Positions 12,275 to 22,507 of a stretch of 64,000 bases of DNA are shown here, one piece after another. The stretch is from Isoetes taiwanensis (lineage: Eukaryota; Streptophyta; Lycopodiopsida; Isoetales; Isoetaceae). The DNA is taken from contig JAJEKV010000071.1 in assembly GCA_021234155.1 (NCBI GenBank), positions 4,272,483 through 4,336,482 of the forward strand, given 5' to 3'. A program made the position numbers and the translations under genes. Numbering within the stretch: position 1 is the stretch's first letter; the number at the start of each line of letters is the position of its first letter. The notes under the pieces were generated by a model. That model was not told the DNA's origin. It saw only the letters and a program-made list of their open reading frames with translations, and did not search any database.

Positions 12275-13610
12275 GAAAATGTGCCAGGTGATCGCTTTAC
12301 CTTGGTGTGTAGTGTCTGCCAACGTCAGTAGGGAGCATGTTTGAAGGTACGTTTTGATATAGTCACCATAACTACTGCTGTTTTGCTGATGTCTTATTTA
12401 ATGCTATTTGCAGTGCAATTTTGGTCACTGCTATGGTGCATTTCATGCAACTTGTGCAAGAGACCATGGTCTTTATATGATTTGTAAGCCCGTCGGTGGA
12501 ATGCGTTCAAAGATCTGAGCATATTGTGAGCGCCACGGTCCCCAACAGAGAGCAAAGGTCGGTTCTCATATGTTTTATGTCCCGGGTCATGTTAAAGGTT
12601 GTGGATTTTGTTGGGAAAATCACCGAAGTTCCACAAGCAATTTAAATGCGAGCATTTTCTTCAAAGTGAATTTTTGCTTGTTCTTACTTGTAGGCTTGCA
12701 ATGCATTTTGGGCATTGCTTACTTGGTTGCTTGCAACGAAATTGCGATTACCTTTCCCTGTTTTGGGTTGTATGCCGCCCAGCGGTTTTGAGCTATTTTT
12801 TTGAATGTTCCACTAACCCACTTCAATGATGGTCTTTGGCCCGAAATGTTTAGACATTTTCATGTAAGAAACTTTATATAACCTTCCTGTGCACCACTGC
12901 AAAAAGGGATAGGCGATTGAGTCCTCAACCACACATGTAATTGCACGACAAATCATGTTGGTCACCAGCTACATGACCGATCTCGTCTTTGGTTGAAATT
13001 TATGTTGTCATTTTTCCTTAGGGAAGTACCATGGATCAATGTGTTTATCTATAGCGCTCCTATGATTGAAGCAAGTATCATCCAATTTTGTGAATTTTAG
13101 TACCTTTTATGCAAAAATTGTGGGTTGGTGACGATGTTTACGTTTTTGCTGCCCTACGGGATGAGGGTAAAGCATCAAGGCCCAACAGATGAGTTACGAC
13201 TTCTAAGGCAAATTCGAGTGAGTTGAAATCCCAAGAATGCTCGCCATTGCGGTTTATGTTGTATACTGATTAGGTGATGCCGCCATTTTCTTTAGGTGGA
13301 GTTTGAGCGAAGTTCGTCTCATTTGGCGAAAGATAACTTTCGGCGAGAAAAAAAATGAAGGTATAGAGTCTTTAGTCTATATTTTGTTATGTCTTTTTTT
13401 TGTGTGTATTGGAACTTAGTTCTTGGACGATTTCTTTGTGCTTGTGTCAAAACTGGCCATCTACTGATGTTGTCTTTTGTTTGCAGCGTGATCTATTGAA
13501 TTTGAACAGAGAAATATATATTGCTGAATTGGAGCTTGCTGGTAAACCTGGCCCTGCTGAAAGTCTTGGCTATAATGGACAATGCCGATTACGCAAGCTT
13601 TGTCAATAAG
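12275..13610 (+). pseudogene. Captured extended-PHD finger gene fragment (exons plus introns)
   Basis: Consecutive exon-like pieces with GT..AG borders: 12275-12346, 12414-12557, about 13168-13217, 13296-13358 and 13497-13610. Joined conceptually, the first two give the cysteines CSVC..GACL/KC then GHCYGAFHATCARDHG and AYCERHGPQQR, the C2HC/PHD pattern of extended PHD fingers in plant chromatin readers. The later exons give a helical tail (DELRLLRQIR/VEFERSS and RDLLNLNREIYIAELEL). In-frame stops (QRQ*GAC and KI*AYC) make it non-functional. Introns are retained, so capture was at the DNA level. The parent gene is probably a PHD protein of the At1g77800 type; that is from memory of the family pattern. 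Confidence 0.6.
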
Positions 13611-14589
13611 ACATTCAAGATTCATGGACCTAGAGGGCTTGTCGAGGCCTGAGACATCATTAGATTATATAGGCATTGATTCTAGGAAGCTTTTGGATAA
13701 ACTGCCTTAAGTCTCTTGTAGTTAATAGAAGTCTCTTGTGGCTAATAGAAGTTTTAAAACTGAATGAAAAAAAAATTAACTTAATGAAGGATGTGTGAAG
13801 TACTCACCGTTAGCATTAAGTTAGCGCTAACTTAACGAAACATATGTGAAAGAATTGCCGTTAGCTTTAGGTTAGTACTAACTTAACTAAGGCATGTGCG
13901 AACCCCTTCTTTTGTTTACCATTCTATTCTATTCATTAAGTTAAGAAAAATAACTTAACTTTTTTTGGTGCGAACGGATTTAACTAGTTTCCGTTAAGTT
14001 AATGTCTTAACGGAAAGTTAAATTAATCTTGGTGCGAACATAAAGATCTTTTATTAGTTTAACTGGACAGTTAAAAATTTTAACTCAATTCTAACTTAAA
14101 GGTGGGTGCGAAGGCACCCCAAATCGAATATTTGCTCTTTGTTCTAGCAATTGTACTGAAGAATGAATCCCAAAGGCTTTCAAAGAGGCGTTGCATCCTT
14201 TTCAAATCGAATCGAAGGTGCTAGTTGTTTTGCCAAAACAGAAACTCCTTGTAGGAATATGGATTTCTGATCTGCTAGTATTGGCATGAACTGCGATTCT
14301 ATTTACCTGCGAATATTCTGCCAAAACACGCTATAAAGCTCCAGCCAAAACTCTAGTTGTGAACCCTAAAAGGCCTTTGGAACAGACCATAAACAGCGCC
14401 GGTGCCAGATTGAACTACAGAGAGCCTGTTGGCCTACTCTTTTGCTTCCCATCTGCCCCATCGATACAAAGGTATTTCATTTGCGTTAATCCAAAGCTTT
14501 GCTTTTTTCTTTCTTCCGGAAGCCAGGAACGCCTATGTCTTATACGTATTGTATAGTATTAAAAAAGTGTAGGCTGTTTGTTGTTAGGA

Positions 14590-14660
14590 TGGGGGGGCTG
14601 GGGACTTGAATCTCAGATCTCCTGCAAGCAGAGCTCTACCGTTGAGCTACCAGGCTCTCT
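14590..14660 (-). repeat. tRNA-derived sequence, probable SINE head
   Basis: On the minus strand, AGCCTGGTAGCTCAACGGTA and then GAGATTCAAGTCCC resemble polymerase III A and B boxes at tRNA-like spacing. The anticodon arm lacks a base and the acceptor stem does not pair, so it is not a working tRNA gene. Plant tRNA-derived SINEs begin in the same way. Confidence 0.45.
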
Positions 14661-14756
14661 CGTTAACCTCCTAATGAATAATTTTATCCGAATTATTTAA
14701 TTATACATTATTTATGCGTTAAACAGATAAATAACAACTATCTAAATGTAGGTTTG

Positions 14757-14870
14757 AACATCACAAACATAATTAACCTTCAATGGGAGGACCCCATGTT
14801 CTAAAACAATCTAACACACCTCAATACATGTATCACACACCATGGATGCGAGCAATGAAAAGCTGGTAAA
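14757..14870 (+). repeat. Dispersed repeat R3, copy 2
   Basis: Counterpart of 2940-3055 (cacaaacataattaacctt, tcaatgggaggaccc, cctcaatacatgtatcacac). Confidence 0.7.
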
Positions 14871-14874
14871 ACCC

Positions 14875-15025
14875 ATCCCGAATGGCGTTAGCCGCGAATG
14901 GCATTGTCATACGTGGGTTTACCCACGGATGACGTCCGAGGAGGGTACAATACGTGTGGGTCTACCTACGGGTGACTTGAGGCTACAATACGTGATCCAC
15001 AAACAACATTCTTGCAAATAAACCA
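14875..15025. repeat. Dispersed repeat R4, copy 1
   Basis: Matches 42893-43092 (ggcgttagccgcga, then acttgaggctacaatac, then acaaacaacatt). It covers the 3' end of the neighbouring phosphatase frame and truncates it. Confidence 0.65.
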
Positions 15026-15726
15026 TCAACCAAGAGTGTATTGACCACTTTCCTGCAAGAGGTTTGTGATCTTGGACACTTTCTCCAGAATCTTGAAGTT
15101 AATATTGATTTTATTAACTTAGTGCATGCTCTAGTGAGTTCCTTTAGACCCCACTGGAATATTAATGCACTCCTTATATCTTCTGGAAAGAACTTTTTAA
15201 TTATCAGGTTCAAGATGGTACCATCGAAATCAGCCCATATTGCAATGTCAAACTGGTTTATGCACCAGCCAAGAAACTCGAATAAACCTTTCCTGAATAC
15301 CACCATCTTTGTTTTGGAAAGCATCAAAAGTTTTAGTGGTGGATCCACCCTTGGTATGACATTCCTACTAGTTTGCTCGTAGAATTTTCCAAGCACACCA
15401 TTGAAATCAAAGATCAATAGTTTTTTAGATAACCTGATTCTCTTAATGGGTGGAGATGATGAAGAATCACTTCCAGGTATAATAAGGTCCGTTTTCTTCT
15501 CTTTGAACAACAAGTCTCCACCAGAATTGTCAGGTACTAGTAAAAACAACAAGATACAACGGCCAAATATTGAGGAAGAACGAGACAAAAAAGAAGCTAG
15601 AAAAAAAATGAAACCTTTTAACTCAATCAATGCAGGTATCTTACTTGGTTGTATTGTGGATGGTGATTGAGGTAAAATGCTATTTGACATTACATTATCA
15701 TCATCAAATTGTATTTCTTGAGCCAA
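14983..15726 (-). pseudogene. FCP1-like (HAD superfamily) phosphatase, 3'-truncated
   Basis: The FCP1 homology domain belongs to HAD aspartate phosphatases; plant members of this branch are largely uncharacterised. Residues 101-110 read KKLLIFDFNG, the position of the nucleophile motif; the second Asp is Asn, as is common in the plant DLNGLL branch. FRKGLFEFLGWCINQFDIAIW follows, then WRKCPRSQ and NTLLVD near the end. Part of the frame (15537-15644) is a 108-base GT..AG intron whose length is a multiple of three, so it reads through when unspliced. After NTLLVD the frame enters repeat R4, so the usual DDSPYK segment is missing. Upstream minus-strand exons may belong to the same transcript. 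A broken or relic gene is likely. Confidence 0.6.
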
Positions 15727-15777
15727 GAGAGTTGCTACATATTTAGAGAATTAGTACACTAATTTACTAACTGTAAT

Positions 15778-15804
15778 AGAAGAAGAAGAAGAAGAAGAAG
15801 AGAT
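15778..15804 (+). repeat. (GAA)n microsatellite
   Basis: About eight AGA/GAA units, just 5' (on the minus strand) of the phosphatase frame. Confidence 0.9.
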
Positions 15805-16048
15805 TTTAACGTCACGCCACAAGGCAGCATCCTATCGGACATGTGACACTTTACAACACACCCAGATGGGTCCTGCCCCCATCACTTTACATTGCTGAAG
15901 TGGGTCCTTCCCCCACTTCAGCAAAAATGAAGGAAGAATACCTTTGATTTTTCTAGTAGATATCTCTTCGACATTTTCGGTTTTGAATTTGCTACTTGTA
16001 TCTATACCAATAGAAACTATAGCGTCAGTATGAATAATATTAGAACTA

Positions 16049-16430
16049 TCAAAGGAATAATAAAATTAGTATCTTAAACCAACCAAATATGAAACCTTTG
16101 ACTTCTACTATAAAAAGTGGTTTTTTTAATGCAACGAACTTCTCCTCATGGTCGAAGCTAGAAAGCGGTTTTTCAGATGTGGTGGATTCCGCTTGCTTGG
16201 TAGAGCTAGAAGGTCTATTGAGCTTATCCTCGTTGTTGAAGCTAGAAAGTGGGTCTTCAGATGCGGTGGAAATTTCCTGCTTGAAAGCTAGAAGGGCTAG
16301 GAGCTCCAAATAGAGAAGGTTCACTGTAGCTTTTGAAGGCATCTACTGCACTTGATGTAAATTTGGAGGCATCAGCATATGCTGCACTTGATTCTTCATT
16401 TAGATTTGACTGCAATTTGAAGCCTGCATG
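16049..16430 (-). pseudogene. Ser-rich linker exon(s), unknown family
   Basis: After an acceptor-like cttgttgcatgcag (about 16424) one frame gives FKLQSNLNEESSAAYADASK and AVDAFKSYSEPSLFGAPSP before a stop. A second frame (from 16342) encodes two similar copies of a motif, STASEDPLSSFNNEDKL and STTSEKPLSSFDHEEKF. Moving between the frames needs a frameshift or another splice. It sits between the zinc-finger exons and the phosphatase and may link them. Confidence 0.35.
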
Positions 16431-17454
16431 CAACAAGATACAAGAAGAATGAAAAATAACATAAGTTATTCTAATACAAACTATTAACTTTTACATTGCC
16501 TTGTTTCTCACTTTCTGATTGTCCAGTGTGCTCTTCTTTCTCAATTTCAGGTTGCACTGCATTCTCCACTTTGATCTTTTGCTCTTCTATCTGTGAGAAT
16601 AGATATCCCTTATCTCTACTTGTGCTTGCATATTGGACATCTAAAATGACAACCAACAAAACCATCAACATTTAATGATGTTAAGAAGTTGATTGCTTAA
16701 CCACTTATACATACCATATGAGTCAAATGCAGCAATCCAAGTGGCAGATATGGTCTGGTCACAATCTGGGCTACAACACTTATCCCTGCTTAATGATCAA
16801 AATATAATTATTGTTAAGATCAAAATTTACTATTGCTCATACCTTAATAATGAGGCCAAACATGGTTACACTCTGTAGTAACAAAGGGCAGTGGCTTCCC
16901 ATCATATTCCAAGAATCTTCTACAATAGGGACATACACGTTCAGGTGAGTCTAATAGAAAATTTGCTTCTATAGACTCAGGTAGATAAGGATCTAACTTA
17001 ATCCCGTTCTTAAGGACATTGCAGCCTTCAATAAGCCTTTCAAGACATGGTCTGAGTTTTGCAATCTCATCATTGTTCCCTTGCATCCTCTTCTCAATAG
17101 CATCAAGATCTTCCTCTACAACAACCAATGATGCCACAACTTTAACTACCTTGGCTTCCTTCATATCTACCACCTGTTACACACCTGCAGCTGCTTCTTT
17201 TGTCATTCCTTGCATCAAGCATTTGATGTCTACAATTTCTTGCATATAATGCTCCTTCTCCCTCAATGATTTAAAGGTTTTCTTCAACTCTTTCCATTTG
17301 TTATATGACTGTTGTAGCCTGCAATCAACCTCTTTCACCTTCAATTCAGTGGACTCCTTCCATTTTGTCATCACCCGTAAGGAATCTATAATGAAACAAT
17401 TCAGTAAATTAGTTACAGGCATACAAAGTATATTCCACAATCTAAAGAAACTTT

Positions 17455-17945
17455 ATTAAAGGCTCAATCCACAATATATATTCCACTCACTATAATTCAG
17501 GTCCAATCTATAAAATATAATCCACAAAGCACAAAATATAAATCCTTAACCACAATTTAACCGTCACAAATGCAAAACCACAAACCAGCACAAATGCAAA
17601 ACCACAAACCACAGAACACAATATAAAATTCCCCCAATCCATAAACCAAAACATGCAACCACAAACCACAAACTACAGAACACAAAACACAATATAAAAG
17701 TCACTCAATTCACAAACCAAGACACCTAACTCATAAACCAAATCCATTAACCCCAAATCACAAATCATAAACCACAAACAATAAATCCAAATATATAAAC
17801 TACAATCTAAATTCACAAACTCTAAATCACAATTCTATACCACAATTTCAAATCTACAATACAAATTCACAACTCCAAACCACAACTCTACCAAAGAACC
17901 ACAATTTAAGATCTGCTGACTAAAACCACAAAAACTATGACCACA
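17455..17945. repeat. G-poor, ACCACAA-rich low-complexity intron
   Basis: Nearly 500 bases with very few G on the plus strand, made of degenerate cacaaaccacaaa-like words. In the sense of the surrounding gene it is T/G-rich. It lies in the intron between the short exon (about 18072) and the coiled-coil exon (17386). Confidence 0.75.
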
Positions 17946-18188
17946 ATAACCATAAAGATTAGGCTATGAACGAACCAATGATTATCAAGACTCTACAGTC
18001 CTTTAAGAAATCATATAATCCACATTCTAGTCCAAAAATTAAAAGAGAACAATGTTTATCAAAAGTACTTACTATCAGAATGTCCAAACGTGAAATCTCC
18101 TTTTTGCATCTCCAACTTTGCTGAAACCACATTGTGTTGCATAAGCTCATTTACAGACAAAATGCAAATTAAACAAAATAAAAACTAC

Positions 18189-18251
18189 AATTTGTATTAC
18201 CATATTTCTGTCTCTTGGAAAATTTGTATTACCATATTTCTGTCTCTTGGA
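18189..18251. repeat. 32-bp tandem duplication spanning a splice donor
   Basis: aatttgtattaccatatttc begins at 18189 and again at 18221. On the minus strand each unit holds the same potential exon end and donor (AAATATG/GTAATAC). Confidence 0.8.
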
Positions 18252-18687
18252 CTCCACGGTCTTAGAATATTCAGTGATGCCTGAATCTTGTATAGGTTTT
18301 AGTGTTTTTCTAGTCCCACTATCTTCTTTGATGTGTATATTATCTTCTTCTAGCATTGAAGACCTCTTTTTTGAAGCAACCGATCTATATCCTTACCTTT
18401 AACATCACGCAAAAACCATGCTACAACCATAACTTGACTAACCTGCCCATTTTATTGCCCTGTAAATGCTCAGAAAAGCCTCTTTCTTTTCTTTTATCAG
18501 AGCCCTCAATCTATAGGATTTTTTATTCTCCACTTTTGGTCCCCAATACTTGCGCATCTCTAATGGATCCACAAACTTTTTCTCATGCTTTAACAAATCC
18601 CTGTATAATAATCCACTATCATTCAAGACAATTTTTTCCATTTCTACAACCATGAAATTTAAGAGACCAATGATTGAACCAACTCCA

Positions 18688-19050
18688 CAAGGTCAAAAAT
18701 CAATCGAAACAAAATCGGCACTACATACAGCAAAAGCTTTGCCACAAGCTCTAGCTATGATCCGACAATCTTTGTGCTATGATCCACAAGCTATGATCCA
18801 CAAGATCTAGCTATGCTTCCACAATCTCTGTTTAGGTCTTTTCACAAGGTCAAAAATCAATGGAAACAAAATCGGCACTGCATATGGCAAAAGCTTTTCC
18901 CAAAAACTTTTCCCTGATGATTTGGCAAGCTATGATCTGCCAATCTCTGTTTGGTGGCTATGATCCACAAGATTTGTTTGGCTATGATCCACAAGCTACG
19001 ATCCACAAGATCTGGCTATTCTTCTGCAGTCTCTATTTAGGTCTTTTCAG
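18688..19050 (+). repeat. Degenerate tandem repeat with ctatgatccacaagat words
   Basis: The block caaggtcaaaaatcaat..aaacaaaatcggcact occurs at about 18690 and 18845. Between and after the two copies the word tatgatccacaag(at) recurs several times. No gene is visible between here and the solo LTR. Confidence 0.6.
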
Positions 19051-19384
19051 TGTTTTTGGTTATTTTTTGGCGGTTCACGTTATTTTGGTCTCCGTGGCAT
19101 TTGGCTTGTGTGGAAAATTCAAAGGTCCTATTCTCGAGAAAGATATCATGCCAAAGAGAGGGAATTTTATTTTCGCACTATCATAAATGCTAAATGATTT
19201 GAATTTTTGTGTGTACAAACCACAATCTTGAACTATGTTTTGGGCTATTTTTTTGGTGCAAAAATGAGCGGAATTGAGACACCATATCATGAATCCACCC
19301 GGCCAAAAGATCATCTTTAGAGACTAGATCTTCCTCATTATGCATGTCAGAGGTCTTATTTGATGCATATAAAAAACAACTATC

Positions 19385-19980
19385 TGATACGAACCGTCTT
19401 TTCTACCTGCAAAACTAGCAGTCACAGTTAATCCAAACAACTTTAAGACCCAAGAACAAGATCTTCTGGCACAAATTCACCACCCAACCGGGCTCAGATT
19501 TGCTAACATTGCAAAGGATCTCTGTTGCTCTTCCAGAAATTGAGAATTCTGTTATTCAACTAAATAACTTCTCTGGGATCAACTGTGGATCATAAAGACT
19601 TGGTTACAAAACTGTGAAGTCGCTGCCGCAGTAATTTTGTGACCCCTCGTCACATTTTCAGACATTACTCTCTCGTCCGGATGAACTACAGAATATGTCA
19701 CCCCAATTCTGAAACTAGACTCCGAGGCGGTTCTAATGAAGTAAAAATTGCTGCAATCAGATCTCTGGTTGCCGAGATATGTCCAACTGAAGTTTAGATT
19801 CTATTTATAGATCTCTCTGCGACTTTAGCCTTTTTTAGCAGGCATGGCCTTTTATATTACAATAGCTTCTTCCTTTAACTCCGCGACACATCTAGATTTC
19901 AAAATGATGACTAACACCTTTGCCTCTGTGTTCATCTCTGCAAATCCTCTGAGCCGCTCCCCCGAGCTTGTGCCGTAACA
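19385..19980 (-). mobile_element. Solo LTR
   Basis: A 596-bp segment with TG..CA ends (minus strand starts TGTTACGGC and ends CGTATCA). It is flanked by CTATC on both sides (19380-19384 and 19981-19985), a 5-bp target duplication. A TATA-like CTATAAATAG lies at about 19810 in the sense direction. No internal element sequence is attached, so it looks like the product of LTR-LTR recombination. Superfamily is unclear. Confidence 0.75.
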
Positions 19981-20144
19981 CTATCTAGGCATCACAAATG
20001 GTTATCTAAACATCACAACAAACATGTTTAACCTTACTTATGAGAGAACCCGGGTTCTAAAATACTCTAAAACATCATGAACCTTTGGATTAAAAAAAAT
20101 GGCTTGCAATAGCTCAATACAAGTATTGCCTTTGTACACGTGGC

Positions 20145-20645
20145 ATGGACCTTCAAAGCAAGAATTAAGTTGTTAGAGAAATTTTGTTTTCTCATTTGAC
20201 AACGACATAGGTTGTGGTCATTGCCTGGAAAGAAAAAGAACCTTGTCCTTGTCGACCAATATGCACCAGTATTAAACGTACTTTCTGGTAGGTAAATTAA
20301 TATTCACGAGAAATTGTATGTACATGCATATCCTTATGGCGGCAGAACAGTAACTTAAGCGCCATTAAACTATGGAAAGTGATCCAGTAGATCGCCATGG
20401 CGATCTTCCGGACGAGGCGGACAAGCTAAAATTGTTAAGGCATAGTGTACTCTACTAGATAATTTCTTCTCAAGAAACGTCAAAACTTGGTAGAGAAGAT
20501 CGCGTTGGCAATCTTCAAGATAAGTTTAACGTGACAACCCATAGACAGGTGGAACAATTCAATGGAAAAGAACTACACTAATCTATGAACAACCAACAAT
20601 GCTTAGCCATTAATAGGTAGATAACATGAGAATTAATGTACACTA
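20145..20645 (+). repeat. Dispersed repeat R2, uninterrupted copy
   Basis: Matches 43171-43227 plus 44732-45128 with a 1.5-kb insertion between them. Contains the palindrome agatcgccatggcgatct (about 20391-20408) and an imperfect hairpin gaagatcgc..gcaatcttc (about 20488-20510). No coding potential seen. Confidence 0.75.
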
Positions 20646-22507
20646 GTAACGGGTGGCGTTGCCGGGCATAAATACGGTTCTATTTTAGGAATTGAGCTTA
20701 TAGTTATTTTCTTCTTGTAGGTGTCCTATATGGATTTCTATTACTTTTACATTGAGTTGCATAAATGTAGCGGTAGATAATAGAATGATATTGTCTAAAC
20801 TTACAAATAGGAGGCGATGCATTAAGTTTGGGATAGTGTCATTGTTTTGTGTTACCCAATTTTGGCGTTGGACATTGGACATGATACTAAAAAAGGGGCA
20901 TTAATGTATGTTTTGTGTTGACTTGCTCTAAGTTGGACATATGCAATATGAAAATTGTACATTTTTATAAGTTAGCAAGTCTAGTCAAATGGAAAGCCAA
21001 AACCAAAGTCCAAGCAAGTTGCAAAGGAAAGTAGAGCTATAGGTTTATAGCTCTCAGTTATTGGATGAATATACAGAGAGAATATAATCTACGATTACTA
21101 CTGGTCGTCGAGCCCCACCCTCTGTTGGGACCCTCCCTCGATTGAAGAATGGGGTCTCAATTACCTCACACCTATACATAATGATCATAGAAATAACTTT
21201 AACACCCCCATCGGTTGCATGCCTCCAGATCCAAAATAAAGACAAATGTAATTAAGAATTTATGTTGCTATCAATAGACTAAAACCTTTGATAAAGAGGG
21301 TGATGTTAGTGAATTCCATTACCAGGTCAATGCCCTTTGGCCTATAGTCTCTCCGCATTAGGTGCTTCGTTAGTTAGTTATGTTAATGCTTCTTTAATTA
21401 GGTTTTTTTGATGATTCATTACAAAGAAGATATAAGTCCTGCATGAGGGGTCTAACTTGTTCAATTGTGAAGAATGAAAGATCGCGATTCATTAGTATTT
21501 GAAGATTTCGTGTTGAATTCTTTCTACAATCAAAATTCTTGGTATTAGTGGCATTGAGAAATTGAAAGCTATATTGTAGGTTCATTTCATTCTTTATGTC
21601 GAATAGAAGTTTGAAATCAATGCTTATAGAAGAGAAATAATGTATGATGATAAGGATTGTTATAAAAAAATTGGCAAATCATTAAACTTTGAGGAATAGC
21701 TTTAACATATTGTTCATGTTCCAGGTTGAATTTGTGAAAATGCAAATGAAGTTTTATCCTAGAAGACCATTGGGCAACAAAAGGATGATCTTTATATTGT
21801 CTTCTAAAGCAAGTTCTAATCAATGTCACATAAAAGGTTGATACTGCCATAAATAGATTAAAAAAAAAATTGCTTCATTGTGTAGTAACCCTGCCTTGTT
21901 TTATAATCTTGTGCAAACGCATTAGGATTTCTCCTGATACATTGCCTATGTTTGGATACTTCTACTATAATCCATATCACTTTGTAAAAAGCGTTTTCCA
22001 TGTGGATATATTACTATAAATGCATAACTATCAGTCGGTAAAAAACATATGGAGTGAAAAGAAAGATTTTAATATTATATTTATCTTATATGATGACATG
22101 AGGCATAACTAACTATCACAATGCTTGAAGCTTGCTCTAGTGGCTTCAACAGGAGGACCTCAACCTTATTAATTTGATTTGTTTGCCAAATTTAATCTCT
22201 ACCCTTAGTGACAATTCAGACATCCTCAAAAACCATTCAGATAATAATACCTAAGATATGTCTACCACATAATACACATCGCAACAACATCAATTCATAG
22301 CAATATTAGATAACATAGAATGGTTCTTCTACCTGTGCCAATAGAAGATGCATATTCTTGCTGAAACACCATTATATAGACGTCCAAAGAAGCTTTTGAA
22401 ATCCTCTAGATGTTTCTGACCATCCACTGCAGTTGAATGAAAGCTTAATTCAAATCATTCGAAATGGGAAAATACACTGCTTTCAAGCATCTTTAGAAAT
22501 TGTTAGT
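20646..22507. other. No recognised gene
   Basis: Begins with actagtaacgggtggcg and ttgccgggcat, a sequence also found inverted at about 58050-58085 and probably the end of a small transposon. The rest is AT-rich with frames under 80 codons and no motifs. Confidence 0.5.

Larger units (their letters stand above)
11404..14119. mobile_element. Terminal-inverted-repeat element carrying captured gene exons
   Basis: The left end reads GGGTACCTTCGCACC and the right end, reverse-complemented, reads GGGTGCCTTCGCACC. The similarity continues about 50 bases inward (TTAAGTTAGRATTGRGTTAA). The flanks are CAA at 11401-11403 and CAA at 14120-14122, a possible 3-bp target duplication. Both subterminal regions (11420-11590 and 13780-14110) are packed with TTAAGTTA/TAACTTAA motifs, the arrangement expected of transposase-binding sites. 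No transposase is seen inside, so it is non-autonomous. The TIR start and 3-bp duplication would suit a PIF/Harbinger- or CACTA-related superfamily, but the ends match neither consensus well. Confidence 0.7.
16471..18653 (-). pseudogene. Multi-exon coiled-coil / zinc-cluster gene, probably broken
   Basis: Exon-like pieces in minus-strand order: 18653-18446, a basic/acidic segment (MVVEMEKIVLNDSG.., ..EAFLSIYRAIKWAG) ending at CAG/GTTAGT; 18365-18228; a short exon after tgtggtttcag (KLEMQKGDFTFGHSD, ending at a GTAAGTA donor near 18071); and 17386-16844 after cattatag. The last is a coiled coil (SLRVMTKWKEST.., LKKTFKSLREKEHY) and continues into VCPYCRRFLEYDGK..TECNHVW. A further exon after ttaagcag (about 16790) gives KCCSPDCDQTISATW, so the Cys/His cluster spans an intron. 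A single in-frame TAA (17179-17177) separates the coiled coil from the zinc cluster. I do not recognise the family; the order resembles zinc clusters with C..C, C.H and CC..DC pairs. Confidence 0.5.

Noticed and set aside
14590-14660. Functional tRNA gene
   Set aside because: Acceptor stem does not pair and the anticodon arm lacks a base; a SINE head or degenerate tRNA is more likely.
17480-17930. CRISPR-like or satellite array
   Set aside because: No constant repeat/spacer structure; degenerate low-complexity words only, in a eukaryotic intron context.
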